Under the pieces are notes generated by a model. That model did no database searches, was not told the DNA's origin, and saw only the letters and a list, made by a program, of their open reading frames with translations. Made by a program: the position numbers and the translations under genes. Below are positions 1 through 9,332 of a stretch of 64,000 bases of DNA, piece after piece (the stretch's first letter is position 1; the number at the start of each line of letters is the position of its first letter). The DNA comes from Thraustochytrium sp. TN22. Its lineage: Eukaryota; Sar; Bigyra; Thraustochytrida; Thraustochytriidae. The stretch spans positions 124,001 through 188,000 of the forward strand of contig JABLUY010000004.1 in the NCBI GenBank assembly GCA_013306675.1, given 5' to 3'.

Positions 1-1
1 G

Positions 2-499
2 AACCGGCACCGCGGCGTGGGCCAGTACATGATCCGCGCGAGCTGCGGCGTCGGCGGTGAAACGAGCACGTGGAGCTTTCGCATTGCATCCAAGAAGAAC
101 AACAAGTACGCGCACGAACAAGTGGACACGCGCGCCATCGAGGAGAAGTACGCTAGGCGCGTCGCGGAACTTGCAGAGAGCTTCCGCAACTCGAGCAGTA
201 CGGAAGCGAAGCTCTTCGATCCGACCATGACGTCTTCCCTGCTGGACAAGAACCCGCAGGTGTCGCGCGGGGCGAAGCGACGGAATCTGGGCACGAACAC
301 GGTCAGCAATGTGCCGCGGTGCGCGAGTCCGTCTCAGGAGAGCGTGTCCTCGGACGCGACCGAGACCGAGCCAGAGAGTCCGCGCGCCCTGGTCGCCTCA
401 CTCTCGGCCATTTTGTCGTCCGCGACCCGTGCGGGCCAGATCGAGGATGCACTTGAGGTGGTTGCGCGGCTCCGTGAAGCGCTGACGACGTCGGGCTGA
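2..499 (+). CDS. 3' end of an unrecognised gene, truncated by the window edge
   Basis: An open frame enters from the left edge and stops with TGA at 497-499, so only about the last 165 residues are visible. The first in-frame ATG (29) is unlikely to be the true start, because the frame is open upstream to the first base. The visible part has a mixed alpha-helical segment rich in charged residues, with EEKYARRVAELAES near the middle. A Ser/Thr/Glu-rich low-complexity stretch and a short amphipathic C-terminal helix follow. I do not recognise a family. Transposases lie elsewhere in the window, so it could be the tail of a mobile-element protein, but nothing in the sequence proves this. Confidence 0.45.
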   Translation, partial: NRHRGVGQYMIRASCGVGGETSTWSFRIASKKNNKYAHEQVDTRAIEEKYARRVAELAESFRNSSSTEAKLFDPTMTSSLLDKNPQVSRGAKRRNLGTNTVSNVPRCASPSQESVSSDATETEPESPRALVASLSAILSSATRAGQIEDALEVVARLREALTTSG

Positions 500-618
500 G
501 CCGGGCGAGCCCTATACTGTACAAGTATCATGGCTGGAGTAGCGAAGCAGGACAGCCATCATGAACGCAAAATCAAATCAGAATTTCCACGTCTCTCATC
601 CTTCCTCTGTCTGTTTCG

Positions 619-2190
619 TCACCTGGTCTCTACTCGCGGCGCTGGCGCTTGTGCGCGCCGCCGCCGCCGCCGCGGCCGCCGCGACCGCCGCCGCGCCGCC
701 GCGCCACCGCGGCCGCCACCGCGGCCGCCGCCGCGGCCGCCGCCGCGGCCGCCGCCGCGACCGCCGCGGAAGCCGCCACGGCCACCGCGGCCGTGACCGT
801 GGCTGGCCCGGTCCTGGCGGCGCTTCTCGTCGACCTTGTCCCAGTGGGCCTTGTGGGCTTCCTCGTCGAGAAAGGCGACGGAAGAGGGCTTCTGACCGCC
901 AAAAGCATCGGCCTCGGCGGCCTGGAGGCGGCCCAGGATGATGTTGGCCGCATCCTCGTCCTTGACCTCGACGAGGGCATCCGGCTCGCCACGCTGGTAA
1001 TGAATCCAGGTCTGACGGTTGGCACTGTCGCCGGCGACGCAAATGGCCTTGATCTGGTCGCGGTCACAGTCGGCGCCGAGACCCTCAATCTTGATGACAG
1101 GGCCGCGCTTGGTGGGCTTGAAATCGTCAGTCTTCTCGGCAGCGGCGTCGCCGTCCTCGTCACCGTCCTCGTCGCGCTTGCGCTTGAGGCGCTCCTGCTC
1201 CAGTTTGATCCATTCGTTGAGGCGCGTGACCTGCGTGAGCGGCTTGCCGCGGAAGACAAAGTCGGCGCTGCGCTCCACGGCGGCGGCGGCGGCCGCCTCG
1301 TCCGCGAGCTCCACGAAGACAGAGCCGGAGAAGGTGGCGCCCGTCTTGCGCATCTGCAGGTACACAACGCTATCCTCGGGCAGCACGGACTTGAAGACCT
1401 TCATGCACTCGTCGAGCTTGGCGTCGGCGGCGAAGCCGTCGGCGAAGATGCTGCGCAGGCGCACCCGCTCCGTCTCGTCGACGGGCGGCTTGTACTCGGT
1501 CTTGCGGCGCACCTCCGTGGCGTCCTCGTTCAGCTCGAGCGTCTCGCTCGCCTTGAGCGCCTCGGCCATTTGCGCCGTGGACTGCGTCACAGCCTTGACG
1601 CGGTTGAACCGCCCAAAGGCCGCCAGCGGCACCCAGCCCTCGGCCTTGGCCTGGATGAGATCCAGCATGAACTCATCCCGCCGCAGGTTCGCGTCCGAGA
1701 AGTAGAACTCAATCTGCCGCCGCACGCGGCCCTGATCCTCCTCCGACAGCGCCTCCTCCTCCTTGGCCTCCTCCTTGACCTCCTGCTTGGCCTCCTCCTT
1801 GACCTCCTGCTTGGCCTCCTCCTTGACCTCCTGCTTGGCCTCCTCCTTGACCTCCTGCTTGGCCTCCTCCTTGACCTCCTGCTTGACCTCCTCCTTGACC
1901 TCCTGCTTGGCCTCCTCCTTGACCTCCTGCTTGGCCTCCTCCTTGACCTCTGCGGGCTCGGCTGCCTCTGCGGGCTCGGCGGGCGCCTTCTCCTGCGCCT
2001 CGCCCTCCTCGCCGGCCGCCTCCGCCTCCTTGGCCTCGCCCGCGCCCGCCTCGCCGTCGGGCTTGTCCGCGCCCGCCGCCTCGCCCGCCGCCGCCGCCAG
2101 CGGCTGGTCCTCAGGCGCCGCCGCCGCCTCCGCCGCCGCCGCCTCCGCCGCCGCCGCCGCCGCCGCGGGCGCCTCGTCCGCGGGAGCCAT
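619..2190 (-). CDS. SSB: La-type RNA-binding protein (La motif, two RRMs, RGG tail)
   Basis: The 523-residue protein begins with an Ala/Glu-rich acidic region, followed by about eight copies of an eight-residue VKEEAKQE repeat (about residues 82-145). The La motif follows (about 147-225, with [19 protein letters not shown]). Next come an RRM (about 245-330), a charged linker with [13 protein letters not shown], a second RRM-like domain (about 365-455) and an Arg-Gly-Gly-rich tail. La proteins bind the UUU-3'OH ends of RNA polymerase III transcripts and protect them in the nucleus; that role is family knowledge. The expanded acidic repeat before the La motif is unusual. The C-terminus after the RGG tract reads as Arg-rich low complexity. 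The ATG at 2190 follows an in-frame GC-rich leader with no better candidate. It is divergent from SF3B6. Confidence 0.9.
   Translation of the reverse strand: MAPADEAPAAAAAAAEAAAAEAAAAPEDQPLAAAAGEAAGADKPDGEAGAGEAKEAEAAGEEGEAQEKAPAEPAEAAEPAEVKEEAKQEVKEEAKQEVKEEVKQEVKEEAKQEVKEEAKQEVKEEAKQEVKEEAKQEVKEEAKEEEALSEEDQGRVRRQIEFYFSDANLRRDEFMLDLIQAKAEGWVPLAAFGRFNRVKAVTQSTAQMAEALKASETLELNEDATEVRRKTEYKPPVDETERVRLRSIFADGFAADAKLDECMKVFKSVLPEDSVVYLQMRKTGATFSGSVFVELADEAAAAAAVERSADFVFRGKPLTQVTRLNEWIKLEQERLKRKRDEDGDEDGDAAAEKTDDFKPTKRGPVIKIEGLGADCDRDQIKAICVAGDSANRQTWIHYQRGEPDALVEVKDEDAANIILGRLQAAEADAFGGQKPSSVAFLDEEAHKAHWDKVDEKRRQDRASHGHGRGGRGGFRGGRGGGRGGGRGGGRGGGRGGAAARRRSRRPRRRRRRAQAPAPRVETR
1757..1955. repeat. 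24-bp minisatellite inside the La coding region
   Basis: About eight tandem copies of a 24-bp unit (plus strand, CTCCTTGACCTCCTGCTTGG and variants) encode VKEEAKQE on the minus strand. Copies differ by one or two bases, giving a single A-to-V change in one repeat, and the unit length preserves the reading frame. This looks like slippage-driven growth of an acidic, probably helical, spacer. Confidence 0.9.
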
Positions 2191-2440
2191 GCCGCCGCGC
2201 GCCGGCCGCTCGCCGAAGCTGCCGCCCGCGCCGCGCTCCCGCTCTGCGCGCGCGCGCGCCGCCGCGCCGCGCCGCGCAGGGCCACCGAATTCAAAATCTT
2301 TTCAAAATTCAAAATCCTCGCCCGAGCGGCGGCAAGCGAGCGAGCGAGCAAGCAAGCAAGCAAGCAAACCCAAGCCCGCGGCGGGCGGCCCGGCCGCAAG
2401 GCGGCGCGGCGCGCTCCCGCGGCGCCCGCCGGCGCGCGCC
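2191..2440. promoter_or_regulatory. Shared divergent promoter between La and SF3B6
   Basis: The two start codons lie 250 bp apart, head to head. The interval is GC-rich except for an AT-rich island at 2288-2325 carrying AATTCAAAATC twice and TTTTCAAAATTC. Next to it is a GAGC/AAGC tetranucleotide tract (about 2338-2368). Similar TTTGAA/TTCAAA elements occur upstream of several other genes in the window. No experimentally defined element is claimed. Confidence 0.55.
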
Positions 2441-2842
2441 ATGGCGGCCGCGGGCGGCGCGCGGCTGCCGCCGGAGGTGAACCGGATCCTCTTCGTGAGG
2501 AACCTGCCGTACCAGACGACCGGGGAGGACCTGTACGAGCTGTTCGGGGAGTACGGCGCGATCCGGCAGGTGCGCGTGGGCAGCGAGAAGCGCACGCGCG
2601 GCACGGCCTTCGTGGTGTTTGAGGATATCTTCGACGCCAAGCGAGCCGTGGACAAGCTCGCAGGCTTCAAGGTTGGCGACCGGTATCTGGTTGTGCTCTA
2701 CTACAGGCCGGCCGCCAAGCCGCAGCAGCCGGGGTCGTCGTCGTCGGCGGCGGCGGCAGCGGCAGCGGATGGTGCGGATGGCCTGGAGCTTGACGCCGAC
2801 CACGCCGCGCCCACGCGCAGGGCGCGTCTCCATGTGAGCTAG
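2441..2842 (+). CDS. SF3B6: Splicing factor SF3b subunit p14 (SF3B6)
   Basis: The 133-residue protein is nearly all one RRM and closely follows the SF3B6 family: [19 protein letters not shown] at the start, then [29 protein letters not shown] and [10 protein letters not shown]. In the U2 snRNP this subunit sits at the branch-point adenosine and contacts SF3B1; that is family knowledge. The start at 2441 puts MAAAGGA before the conserved LPPEVNRI. After VVLYY the usual Lys-rich tail (ending GINTDPPK in animals) is missing and is replaced by an Ala/Ser-rich low-complexity stretch. The last codons overlap the first copy of a local direct repeat, and the stop lies within a GTGAGC sequence that could also be a splice donor. 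The true C-terminus is therefore uncertain. Confidence 0.9.
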   Translation: MAAAGGARLPPEVNRILFVRNLPYQTTGEDLYELFGEYGAIRQVRVGSEKRTRGTAFVVFEDIFDAKRAVDKLAGFKVGDRYLVVLYYRPAAKPQQPGSSSSAAAAAAADGADGLELDADHAAPTRRARLHVS

Positions 2843-2942
2843 CAAGCAATTCGTAGAAGCGAAGATCTCCATGCTAGCAAACCGCAGAATCGAAGATCCC
2901 CATGTGAGCTAGCTAGCTGACCGTAGAAGCGAAGATCTTCCC
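2830..2942. repeat. Three imperfect direct repeats of about 40 bp at the SF3B6 3' end
   Basis: The elements CATGTGAGCTAG, CGTAGAAGCGAAGATCT and close variants recur three times, starting inside the last codons of SF3B6 and ending at about 2942. The middle copy is degenerate. This short tandem array supplies the SF3B6 stop codon and the start of its 3' UTR. Confidence 0.7.
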
Positions 2943-3058
2943 GCTCTTTGTTTACTCTGTGACACGCGCTGCGCAGCCGGACTTGAGTTCTTGGCCGCCC
3001 TTGGCCGTCCTCGACCGCCTGCGTTTACGTGAGCTAAACAACACACTTGATCTGATGA

Positions 3059-4855
3059 TCAGAGCACCGTGACTTTGAAAAGCTTGACCTTGGGCGAGAC
3101 CGCCTCGGGCACGTCGGCAGAGCAGACACGCAGAAATTTTGCGCATCCCTCCTCACCCGTGGAGTTGGCCTCTATCTGGACGAGGCGGTTGACGGCCTGC
3201 GAGGAGTGATCCTCCCACCTGCAGTTCAAAAGTACGGGCGCGCCGAGCGGCTTCAAAGTAATGTTGGCACCGCCGGCCTCGACCTCGCACTGCTCGAGCG
3301 GCTGAACCTCGGCGATGCCCGCGTCGTCATAGGTATGAAAGAGCTCCAGATTGAGAGCTGCAAGAGGCTTGGTGCTGCCTAGGCGAATGGTGATGCACGC
3401 ACCCTTGGTCATCGTCATGGCCGTTGGCGGTTTGCGCCGGATTTCGCTGGTGAAGCTCCAGCCAGACGTGGCATTGGCCACCGTGTAGTTCAAGTACCGG
3501 TCGTTGCGGTCCAAGCGCAGCACGGTGGGCACGGTTGCCAACAGCACGTGGTCCAGGTGATCGTTCATGTTCATGGGCGGCGGTAGAGCACTGGAGTTAA
3601 AGGCGTCGACCTGAAAGAAGGAAGCCAGCGCACCCCGGTGAAGGCGCTCGAGCATGCGCTCAAGGTGCCAGGCCAGGACAGAGCTGGTCAAAGCTTGGCC
3701 GTAGTTGCCGGGATGGAAGCCGTCGCTCTGGAAGCAATCCTGCCGAAAGGCCTGCTCCGCGGGCGACCACCCGGGCCCCAGCATGCGCATCACGTCGACC
3801 TGCGGGACGTCGTAGTATTCCAACACGCCGAGGTGCATGTCACTGGCGTCAACGCGAAACGGTGGCCGCCCATTGATGCCCTTCAGGTTGCGTGTACCCA
3901 CCTCGAGCCAAATCAGAGCGAGGTCGGGGCGGCGCAAGCGCAGCCGGCGAATGATGGCCTCTGTCCAAAAGCCTACGCTGGTGTGCGCCTCTCCTCCAAT
4001 GCTGGTCGGGGATTTCATGACGTCGTTTGCGCCAGACTCCATGATAATCATGTCCACAGTTGCGAGCTTGCGGTCAAAGTCGGCGTCTTGCATGCGCGTG
4101 AAGTGAGCGTCCGAGCCCACAGCGCCCACGCCCCAGTTCTCCACCGAGTGGCCCTTGCCAATACACGGGTATCTTTTGCGCAGGATGTATTCCAGCTTTG
4201 TCACCCAGCATCCCCTGACACCGTGCGGTCTACCTGGATCATTGGGGTTGGTCGAAGTTCCCGTGGTGATGGAGCCGCCGAAGGCGAGCGCCCTGATGCA
4301 CTTGCCCTCGTTCAGCTTCGTCAAGACGCCTAAAAAGCGGCTCTCGTCGCCAACGTTTGTCAAGCTCCTCATGCACACGCTGTCTGTGAAGTTGGAAGGC
4401 CCCACCGTGCAATTGGGCCGGTACTTGAACACCTCGTTGTCGTCCATCTTGAGCTCTGGCGCGAAGCACGTGGACGCAGCCTCTGTTGGCGCTTCTGTTG
4501 GCGCCGCGCTTGATTCCGCAGACGCCGGCCGAGCAGTCGTCGGGGCTGCTGTCGTTGGGGCTGCAGTCGTTGGTCTTGCTCTCATTGAAGGCGAGGGCGT
4601 GGGCAGGGACGTGGGGCGCGTGGGTGACGACGCGGGGTTCGCTATCGTGCGTCCCGAGGTCGCCGACGTCGAGGCATCGTCCTGCCGCAGCTGCTGCGCC
4701 CAAGAAGCCTCCGCATGCTCGAAGATGCCCTCCTCACACCCGGAGTAGGCGAGCATGCGCTGCTGAGGCAGCAAGAAGAAGCGCTCCACGACGAGGACCC
4801 CCACCAGGACAGCGCTCGAGATGAGTGCCCAGACCGGCACGCGCACGTAGCCCAT
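3059..4855 (-). CDS. Membrane-anchored SGNH/GDSL-type hydrolase
   Basis: I start translation at 4855 (MGYVRVPVW), giving about 598 residues; a longer frame with an ATG at 4960 is open but low-complexity. A single membrane span follows at once (about residues 7-25), consistent with a type II signal anchor. A Ser/Thr/Ala/Pro-rich stem comes next. The catalytic part carries the SGNH blocks: FGGSITTG (nucleophile Ser), GVGAVGS, ESGANDV (Asn) and SDGFHPGNYG (His). A further 180-residue beta-rich C-terminal region has no recognised family. Such enzymes remove or transfer acyl groups, often on polysaccharides, in the secretory pathway. The substrate here cannot be read from sequence. Several N-x-S/T sites fit a luminal location. 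Confidence 0.75.
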   Translation of the reverse strand: MGYVRVPVWALISSAVLVGVLVVERFFLLPQQRMLAYSGCEEGIFEHAEASWAQQLRQDDASTSATSGRTIANPASSPTRPTSLPTPSPSMRARPTTAAPTTAAPTTARPASAESSAAPTEAPTEAASTCFAPELKMDDNEVFKYRPNCTVGPSNFTDSVCMRSLTNVGDESRFLGVLTKLNEGKCIRALAFGGSITTGTSTNPNDPGRPHGVRGCWVTKLEYILRKRYPCIGKGHSVENWGVGAVGSDAHFTRMQDADFDRKLATVDMIIMESGANDVMKSPTSIGGEAHTSVGFWTEAIIRRLRLRRPDLALIWLEVGTRNLKGINGRPPFRVDASDMHLGVLEYYDVPQVDVMRMLGPGWSPAEQAFRQDCFQSDGFHPGNYGQALTSSVLAWHLERMLERLHRGALASFFQVDAFNSSALPPPMNMNDHLDHVLLATVPTVLRLDRNDRYLNYTVANATSGWSFTSEIRRKPPTAMTMTKGACITIRLGSTKPLAALNLELFHTYDDAGIAEVQPLEQCEVEAGGANITLKPLGAPVLLNCRWEDHSSQAVNRLVQIEANSTGEEGCAKFLRVCSADVPEAVSPKVKLFKVTVL

Positions 4856-5683
4856 GCTTCCCGGCCGCGCGCCCCGCGCCAAGCCGACGGGTAGCGAGGC
4901 GTGCGCCTGCGCGAGACGAGGCGCGCCGAGGATTGATCGTCTGCCGCGCCGCGTGAGCACTGCAGTGGTGTGAACTTGGTTTGAGAAATTAGCCTGAGGT
5001 GGTACCGAGTACCGGTACTAACTTACCACCGTGACGTCCTCGGCCCGAGGACGCACCCCAACCCCACCCACCACCTCGGTTGCCCTTATGACAGGCCCGG
5101 CGGTGCCGGCGGCAGCGGCCGGCGGCAGCCTGACTGTGAGGTCTGCGCAGACTTGGGCATGCAATGCCGCAGCCGACCTCTCTATCATGGTAACGGAAAG
5201 GAAGGGGATGTAAGCAGGCAACTTTCCGTTCTTCATTCATGAAACGATTGAAACCCGCACAAACTGTGGGGACGTTCATCTGTTTCGTCTCACCAGTCAG
5301 GCCTTTTTTTCGTCGGTTTGGCTCAGAGAAGAGATGTCAAGCTGATGTTGCTACAGAGTATTTTTCTAACTTAGTTTTACTTCATTCGACCGGCATCGTG
5401 CTCCTGCTGTTCGAAAAAACCGTGCTCTCTCCCATCAGCTCACGGCATCGCATCGCGGTGCAGGGCATTGCCAGCTTGAGCGGGAGGGAGGATCGGCAGC
5501 AAGCTGAGAGTGGGTGCATCGTCGTCCGTGTCAGCGAGCTTGGCGAGGGATTCTTGAACGCCCCTTGACAAAAGGACGCCCCTTGATGAAACACGCGCAT
5601 CGAAGAGAAGAGAAGAGAAGCGTACGAGATGGCGTTCCTTGCGACGCGCGTTCGCCAAGGCAACAACTGCGCTGCTTTGTTTC
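4856..5683. other. Gene-free spacer
   Basis: This spacer lies upstream of the SGNH hydrolase and downstream of the CCDC77-like gene. It holds a small CCGGTACTAAC-type AT-richer patch near 5000 and pyrimidine-rich stretches near 5290-5420. I see no gene, RNA or repeat family I can defend. Confidence 0.5.
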
Positions 5684-7147
5684 TCAGGACTCCCAGGCAG
5701 GCCGTGGCATGCGCCTAGGTGCGGGCTTGGAGAGCCTGGGCGGGCGGCGCTTGGCGGCGTGTGCAGCGCCCCCGCCGCTCGTACCGCTAGCACTGGCCGC
5801 AGCAGGCGTGGCCGCCGACGAGCCTCGGAGGTTGGCGATGCGATCCTTGAGCGCGTCGATCTCGTGCGCGAGGACGTTGGCTGCGGCGATCGTGTTCTCG
5901 TCGGGCGGCGCGGGCGCGGCCGGGCCGTAGACTTGGCGCTCGAGGGCTGCGAGCTCCTTGCGGAGCGCAGCGATGTCGTGGCGGAAACCTTCGTGCTCGA
6001 GCTTGCGGCGCTGCTCCAGGTGGCGGTTGCGCGCGGTGAGCGTCTGGTTGCGGTCGCCGAGGGCCATGGCCTTGTCGCGCAGGTCGCGGCTGACGTGCTC
6101 CTTCTGGTGCTTGAGCTTGACGAGGTCGGCCTCGGCCTGCATGGCCTGGCGGCGGAAGCGGTCGACGGAGCGCTCGGCGTCGCGCAAGATGGACTGGCGC
6201 GCGGCGTCCATCTCCTGTGCGAGGCGGTCAGCAAGGGTGTCGAGCTGCTTGCGCAGCGTGCGGTTCTCGCCCTCGAGAGCCGCGAGCCGCTCGGCGCCGT
6301 GGCGGCCGTCAGACTGCGAGGTGTGGCGCAGGTCAAGGTAGTCCTTGGTGGCAGCGCGCGTGGCGCGCTCGCTGTAGTCGAGGCGCTGCTCGAGCGCCTC
6401 GATCTGCTTGGCGAGCGCGTCCTTGTCGCGCTTGTGCTGCGCCTGGCGATCGGCGCGGTCGCGCTCGAGCGCGGCGATGCGGTCGCGCGCGACGCGCTGC
6501 TGCTGCTCAAGCTGCTGCTCGAGCATCTTGACGCGCTGCGTGAGCGTCTCGGTCTGCTCGTTGGGCAGGTAGATGGTGCGCACAACCTTGTCGGCGCGCG
6601 CGCCGGCGGGGCCCTTGCTACCGCGCGTGCGCAGCGCGGCGTTGCCCACCACGCGCACACCGCCGCTGCCCGCGCCGGCGCTGGCTCTGCCGCTACTGCT
6701 GCTGTCGTCGTCGCTGCTGCCGCCCTCCTTGTTCTCCGCGTGCCCCTGCAGCTTACGGGTCATGAGGTATGGCCTGCAGTCCTTGAAGAAGGTCACCTCC
6801 TGCGAGACCGGCTCAGTCAGCGCCAGGAGATGCTGGATGCGACGGCGGTCCTCCGTCTGCTGCAGCTTGAGCGCGTCATTCTCCGCCAGCAGCTTGAGCG
6901 CCTCCTCGCGCTCCTCAAAGAGCTGCACGTTCGCGTCGCTGAGCGCGTTCTGCAGCTGCTCCACCTCCTCCTGCCGCACCTTGAGCTCCCACTTGACGCG
7001 GTGCAGCTCCGCGTGCGCCACCTCCGTCGCGCCCACGCGCCGCAGCAGTTCCTCCCGCTCGCGCTCCGCGGCGTCCACGCGCTGCCTGTAGAACCCCAGC
7101 AAGTCCACTTCATCGCCGCCGCCGCCGCCGCCGCCGCCGCCAGTCAT
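5684..7147 (-). CDS. CCDC77: CCDC77-like coiled-coil protein (centrosome/cilium)
   Basis: The protein (about 487 residues from the ATG at 7147) is almost wholly coiled coil. The N-terminal part matches CCDC77: FYRQRVDAAEREREELLRR, then VKWELKVRQEEVEQLQNALS, LFEEREEALKLLAENDALK, and EDRRRIQHLLAL followed by EVTFFKD. That order of motifs is the family signature as I recall it. Family members localise to centrosomes or basal bodies; the precise role is poorly defined. A Ser-rich linker splits it from the long C-terminal coil (about residues 200-430), and the tail is basic and Ala-rich. In-frame ATGs also occur at 7219 and 7294. I prefer 7147 because the sequence upstream is Arg/Gly low complexity, but a Gly run just inside makes the choice uncertain. 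Confidence 0.72.
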   Translation of the reverse strand: MTGGGGGGGGGDEVDLLGFYRQRVDAAEREREELLRRVGATEVAHAELHRVKWELKVRQEEVEQLQNALSDANVQLFEEREEALKLLAENDALKLQQTEDRRRIQHLLALTEPVSQEVTFFKDCRPYLMTRKLQGHAENKEGGSSDDDSSSSGRASAGAGSGGVRVVGNAALRTRGSKGPAGARADKVVRTIYLPNEQTETLTQRVKMLEQQLEQQQRVARDRIAALERDRADRQAQHKRDKDALAKQIEALEQRLDYSERATRAATKDYLDLRHTSQSDGRHGAERLAALEGENRTLRKQLDTLADRLAQEMDAARQSILRDAERSVDRFRRQAMQAEADLVKLKHQKEHVSRDLRDKAMALGDRNQTLTARNRHLEQRRKLEHEGFRHDIAALRKELAALERQVYGPAAPAPPDENTIAAANVLAHEIDALKDRIANLRGSSAATPAAASASGTSGGGAAHAAKRRPPRLSKPAPRRMPRPAWES

Positions 7148-7294
7148 GGGCCCCGCCGCGCCGCCGGCGGCCAGCGCGTCGCGCACCAGCGCCGCCCCGT
7201 CCCGCCCGTCGCCCAGCATCCGCCGCCCGCGCCGCCGCGCTCCGCTCGCGCGCCGGTCTGCCGCGCGCGGCCGCCGCCGCCGCGGCCGTTGCAC

Positions 7295-9332
7295 GTGTCG
7301 GGTCCCGCGACGACCCGGACCCGGACCCGGACCCGGCCTCGGACTCGGTCAACGCCGCGCAGGCGCAGTCCCTGGGCCTGGAACGCACAGCCAGTCCGAG
7401 CCAGGCTCGCTGGCAGCGGCAGGCCGCTGTGCGCGCGCTTGGAGCGCTTGCCATGATCACTTCGAGGGAGCCGAGGCTGGCGAGGCTACAGCAGCTTTCT
7501 GGGTCCTGCGGAGCTGCCGCTGCGAGACGGGAGCTACGGGCTCGATCAGCTGCTCGAGAGCTGGGCGGGCTGCCCGAGAGGCCGACGCGGAGGATCCGCG
7601 AGCCAGCCTCGCGCCAATCGGGTGCGCCGATCGGGTGCGCCGATCGGGTGCTGATCAGCACACTGGGCTGCAGAGCATGCAATTTGCGACAGCCAGGCTG
7701 CTGCAAAAGCTGTCAAGACGAGCTTCTCCTGCCTACTACAGCAGCAGCAGCAGCTGCTGCTGCTGCTGCTGTTGCTGCTCCCATTGCAGCCCTACACAGG
7801 GCCTACAGTGCAGGCCAGCATGCCGGGACCGCGCGTCATGCGAACCGGCTGGCCCGACATCCGGCTGTCACCAACAGTGAGTGAGCCAAATCCGTCCCCA
7901 GACCCCGGCAGCGTCGACGAACGCGCGCATCAGCTTCGCCCACGAGCTTGGGTGCAGGCAGTGCGAGCTGCACCGTTGCACGCCGGCTGCCAAGATCTTG
8001 CGCCATGACCCGTACGCAAAGGTTTGGTCAGATTCCGAGGCGCTCTCGTCACGGCTGCAAGAATCAAAACTCGAAAGGGTTTCCTTCTCCCCGTCTGGCT
8101 GCCAGGGAGCGCGGCAGAGCGCGTCGTGGCGGGCCGGAGTCGAGCAAGCAGCTCTTGCCCGCTGCTTTGCTCAGGCTTTACTACTGTTAGCGACAACCGA
8201 AACTCCGAGTCGCGTAGGACGCCAGAAGCGTCGGTTCGCCGGGTTCGGAGCTGAGTCAGGCTCCCAACGTGCAGCGAGATTCATCCCACCGATGGAGACT
8301 CACTGGAGAGCCCAGCCCCCAGTATCGCTGCGGCTGATGCATCAAGCGGAGCGCTGGCAGCAGGCAAGGCTTCGCAAGCCAGCCTCCGCCGCCAGGGCCG
8401 CGTCGCTCACGAGGCTCGAGCGCGTCCAAGACCCTGCCGACGCGACACCGCACTGCAGGGATTGCGCGCGGAGGCGAGGCTCGCAGTGTCATTCGTGTCA
8501 CAGCGTGTCGCGCCCGTGCCGCCCCGGCGTGTCACCTGTTCGCCGTGCATGAGACTTGAGGACTTTACGCGCCGGCCGGTCCAAGTCTAGCCAGCACGCA
8601 GTGTGGACCCGGGAGCCTGGCTGACAAAAGCGGAGCCACACTGTTCCCTGGACGTGGCTTCCGAAGATCTGGCGCAGGCGCCAACGCACCCGGGGAGGCG
8701 CCGAAATCACCAGAACCGGGCAGCCCGCAGGGTGTCGTGGCCCGCAGACGCGCTCAAGCAGAAAAGGGATGCTGCGGGGGCACCCGCTCGCAGCTGGCCA
8801 AGCCGCAAGTTTTTCCCGTGGCGGCCGTGGCGGCCGTGTCGGCCGAGTCGCCTTGCTCGATGGCTGCGAAGCGCCGCACTCGCTTAGCGCGGCGCGGCGA
8901 GACGCGTGCGGCAGAGGCTGTACGGTAGCCCTGCCCCCCTCCCGTGGCCCTACCGACGCCGCGCCTCTCGGCAGCGCACGAGAGGGCTTGTCATAGGAGC
9001 ATGCGTGCTTGCGATGCAACGGCAGACCTTCAACCTTTGGCAGCGGCTGCGCGCTGGCAGGAGCGCGCGCGGCGGCGGCGGCAGCGGCGGCGGTCGCGCG
9101 AGCGTACGGTGCAAGCGCTCAGGCTCCTGTCGCTCGCACAACGCGGCCTCACGCCGCGCGCGAGAGTGGCGAGGTGGCGCAAGCCATCTCGCGGCGGTTA
9201 TCCATCCACTTGTGGCGTGACAGGCTGTGCAGGCGGTGGCAGGCTGGCGCGACTAGGCGCGCCCCAGGGCGGACGTGGGCTGCGCTGGCACCGATCTGGT
9301 CTTGCCCTGCGAGCGCGCTCTCGCCGGGTTAG
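7295..9332. other. Two-kilobase gene-free region before the MULE transposase
   Basis: No frame here looks like protein: the open frames are Arg/Ala/Ser low complexity of the kind GC-rich DNA produces on both strands. It holds a CGGACC tandem near 7315-7335, a 13-bp TCGGGTGCGCCGA tandem near 7616-7650 and a CAG/CTG microsatellite (listed separately). The terminal repeats of the neighbouring MULE element may lie here, but I could not match any to the other side. Confidence 0.45.
7738..7781. repeat. Palindromic CAG/CTG microsatellite
   Basis: A run of CAG triplets passes directly into a run of CTG triplets, so the tract can fold on itself as a hairpin. It is non-coding as far as I can see. Confidence 0.9.

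Noticed and set aside
649-2622. A plus-strand open frame opposite the La gene with long Leu-rich repeats
   Set aside because: The Leu runs are simply the complement of the 24-bp repeat encoding VKEEAKQE on the other strand.
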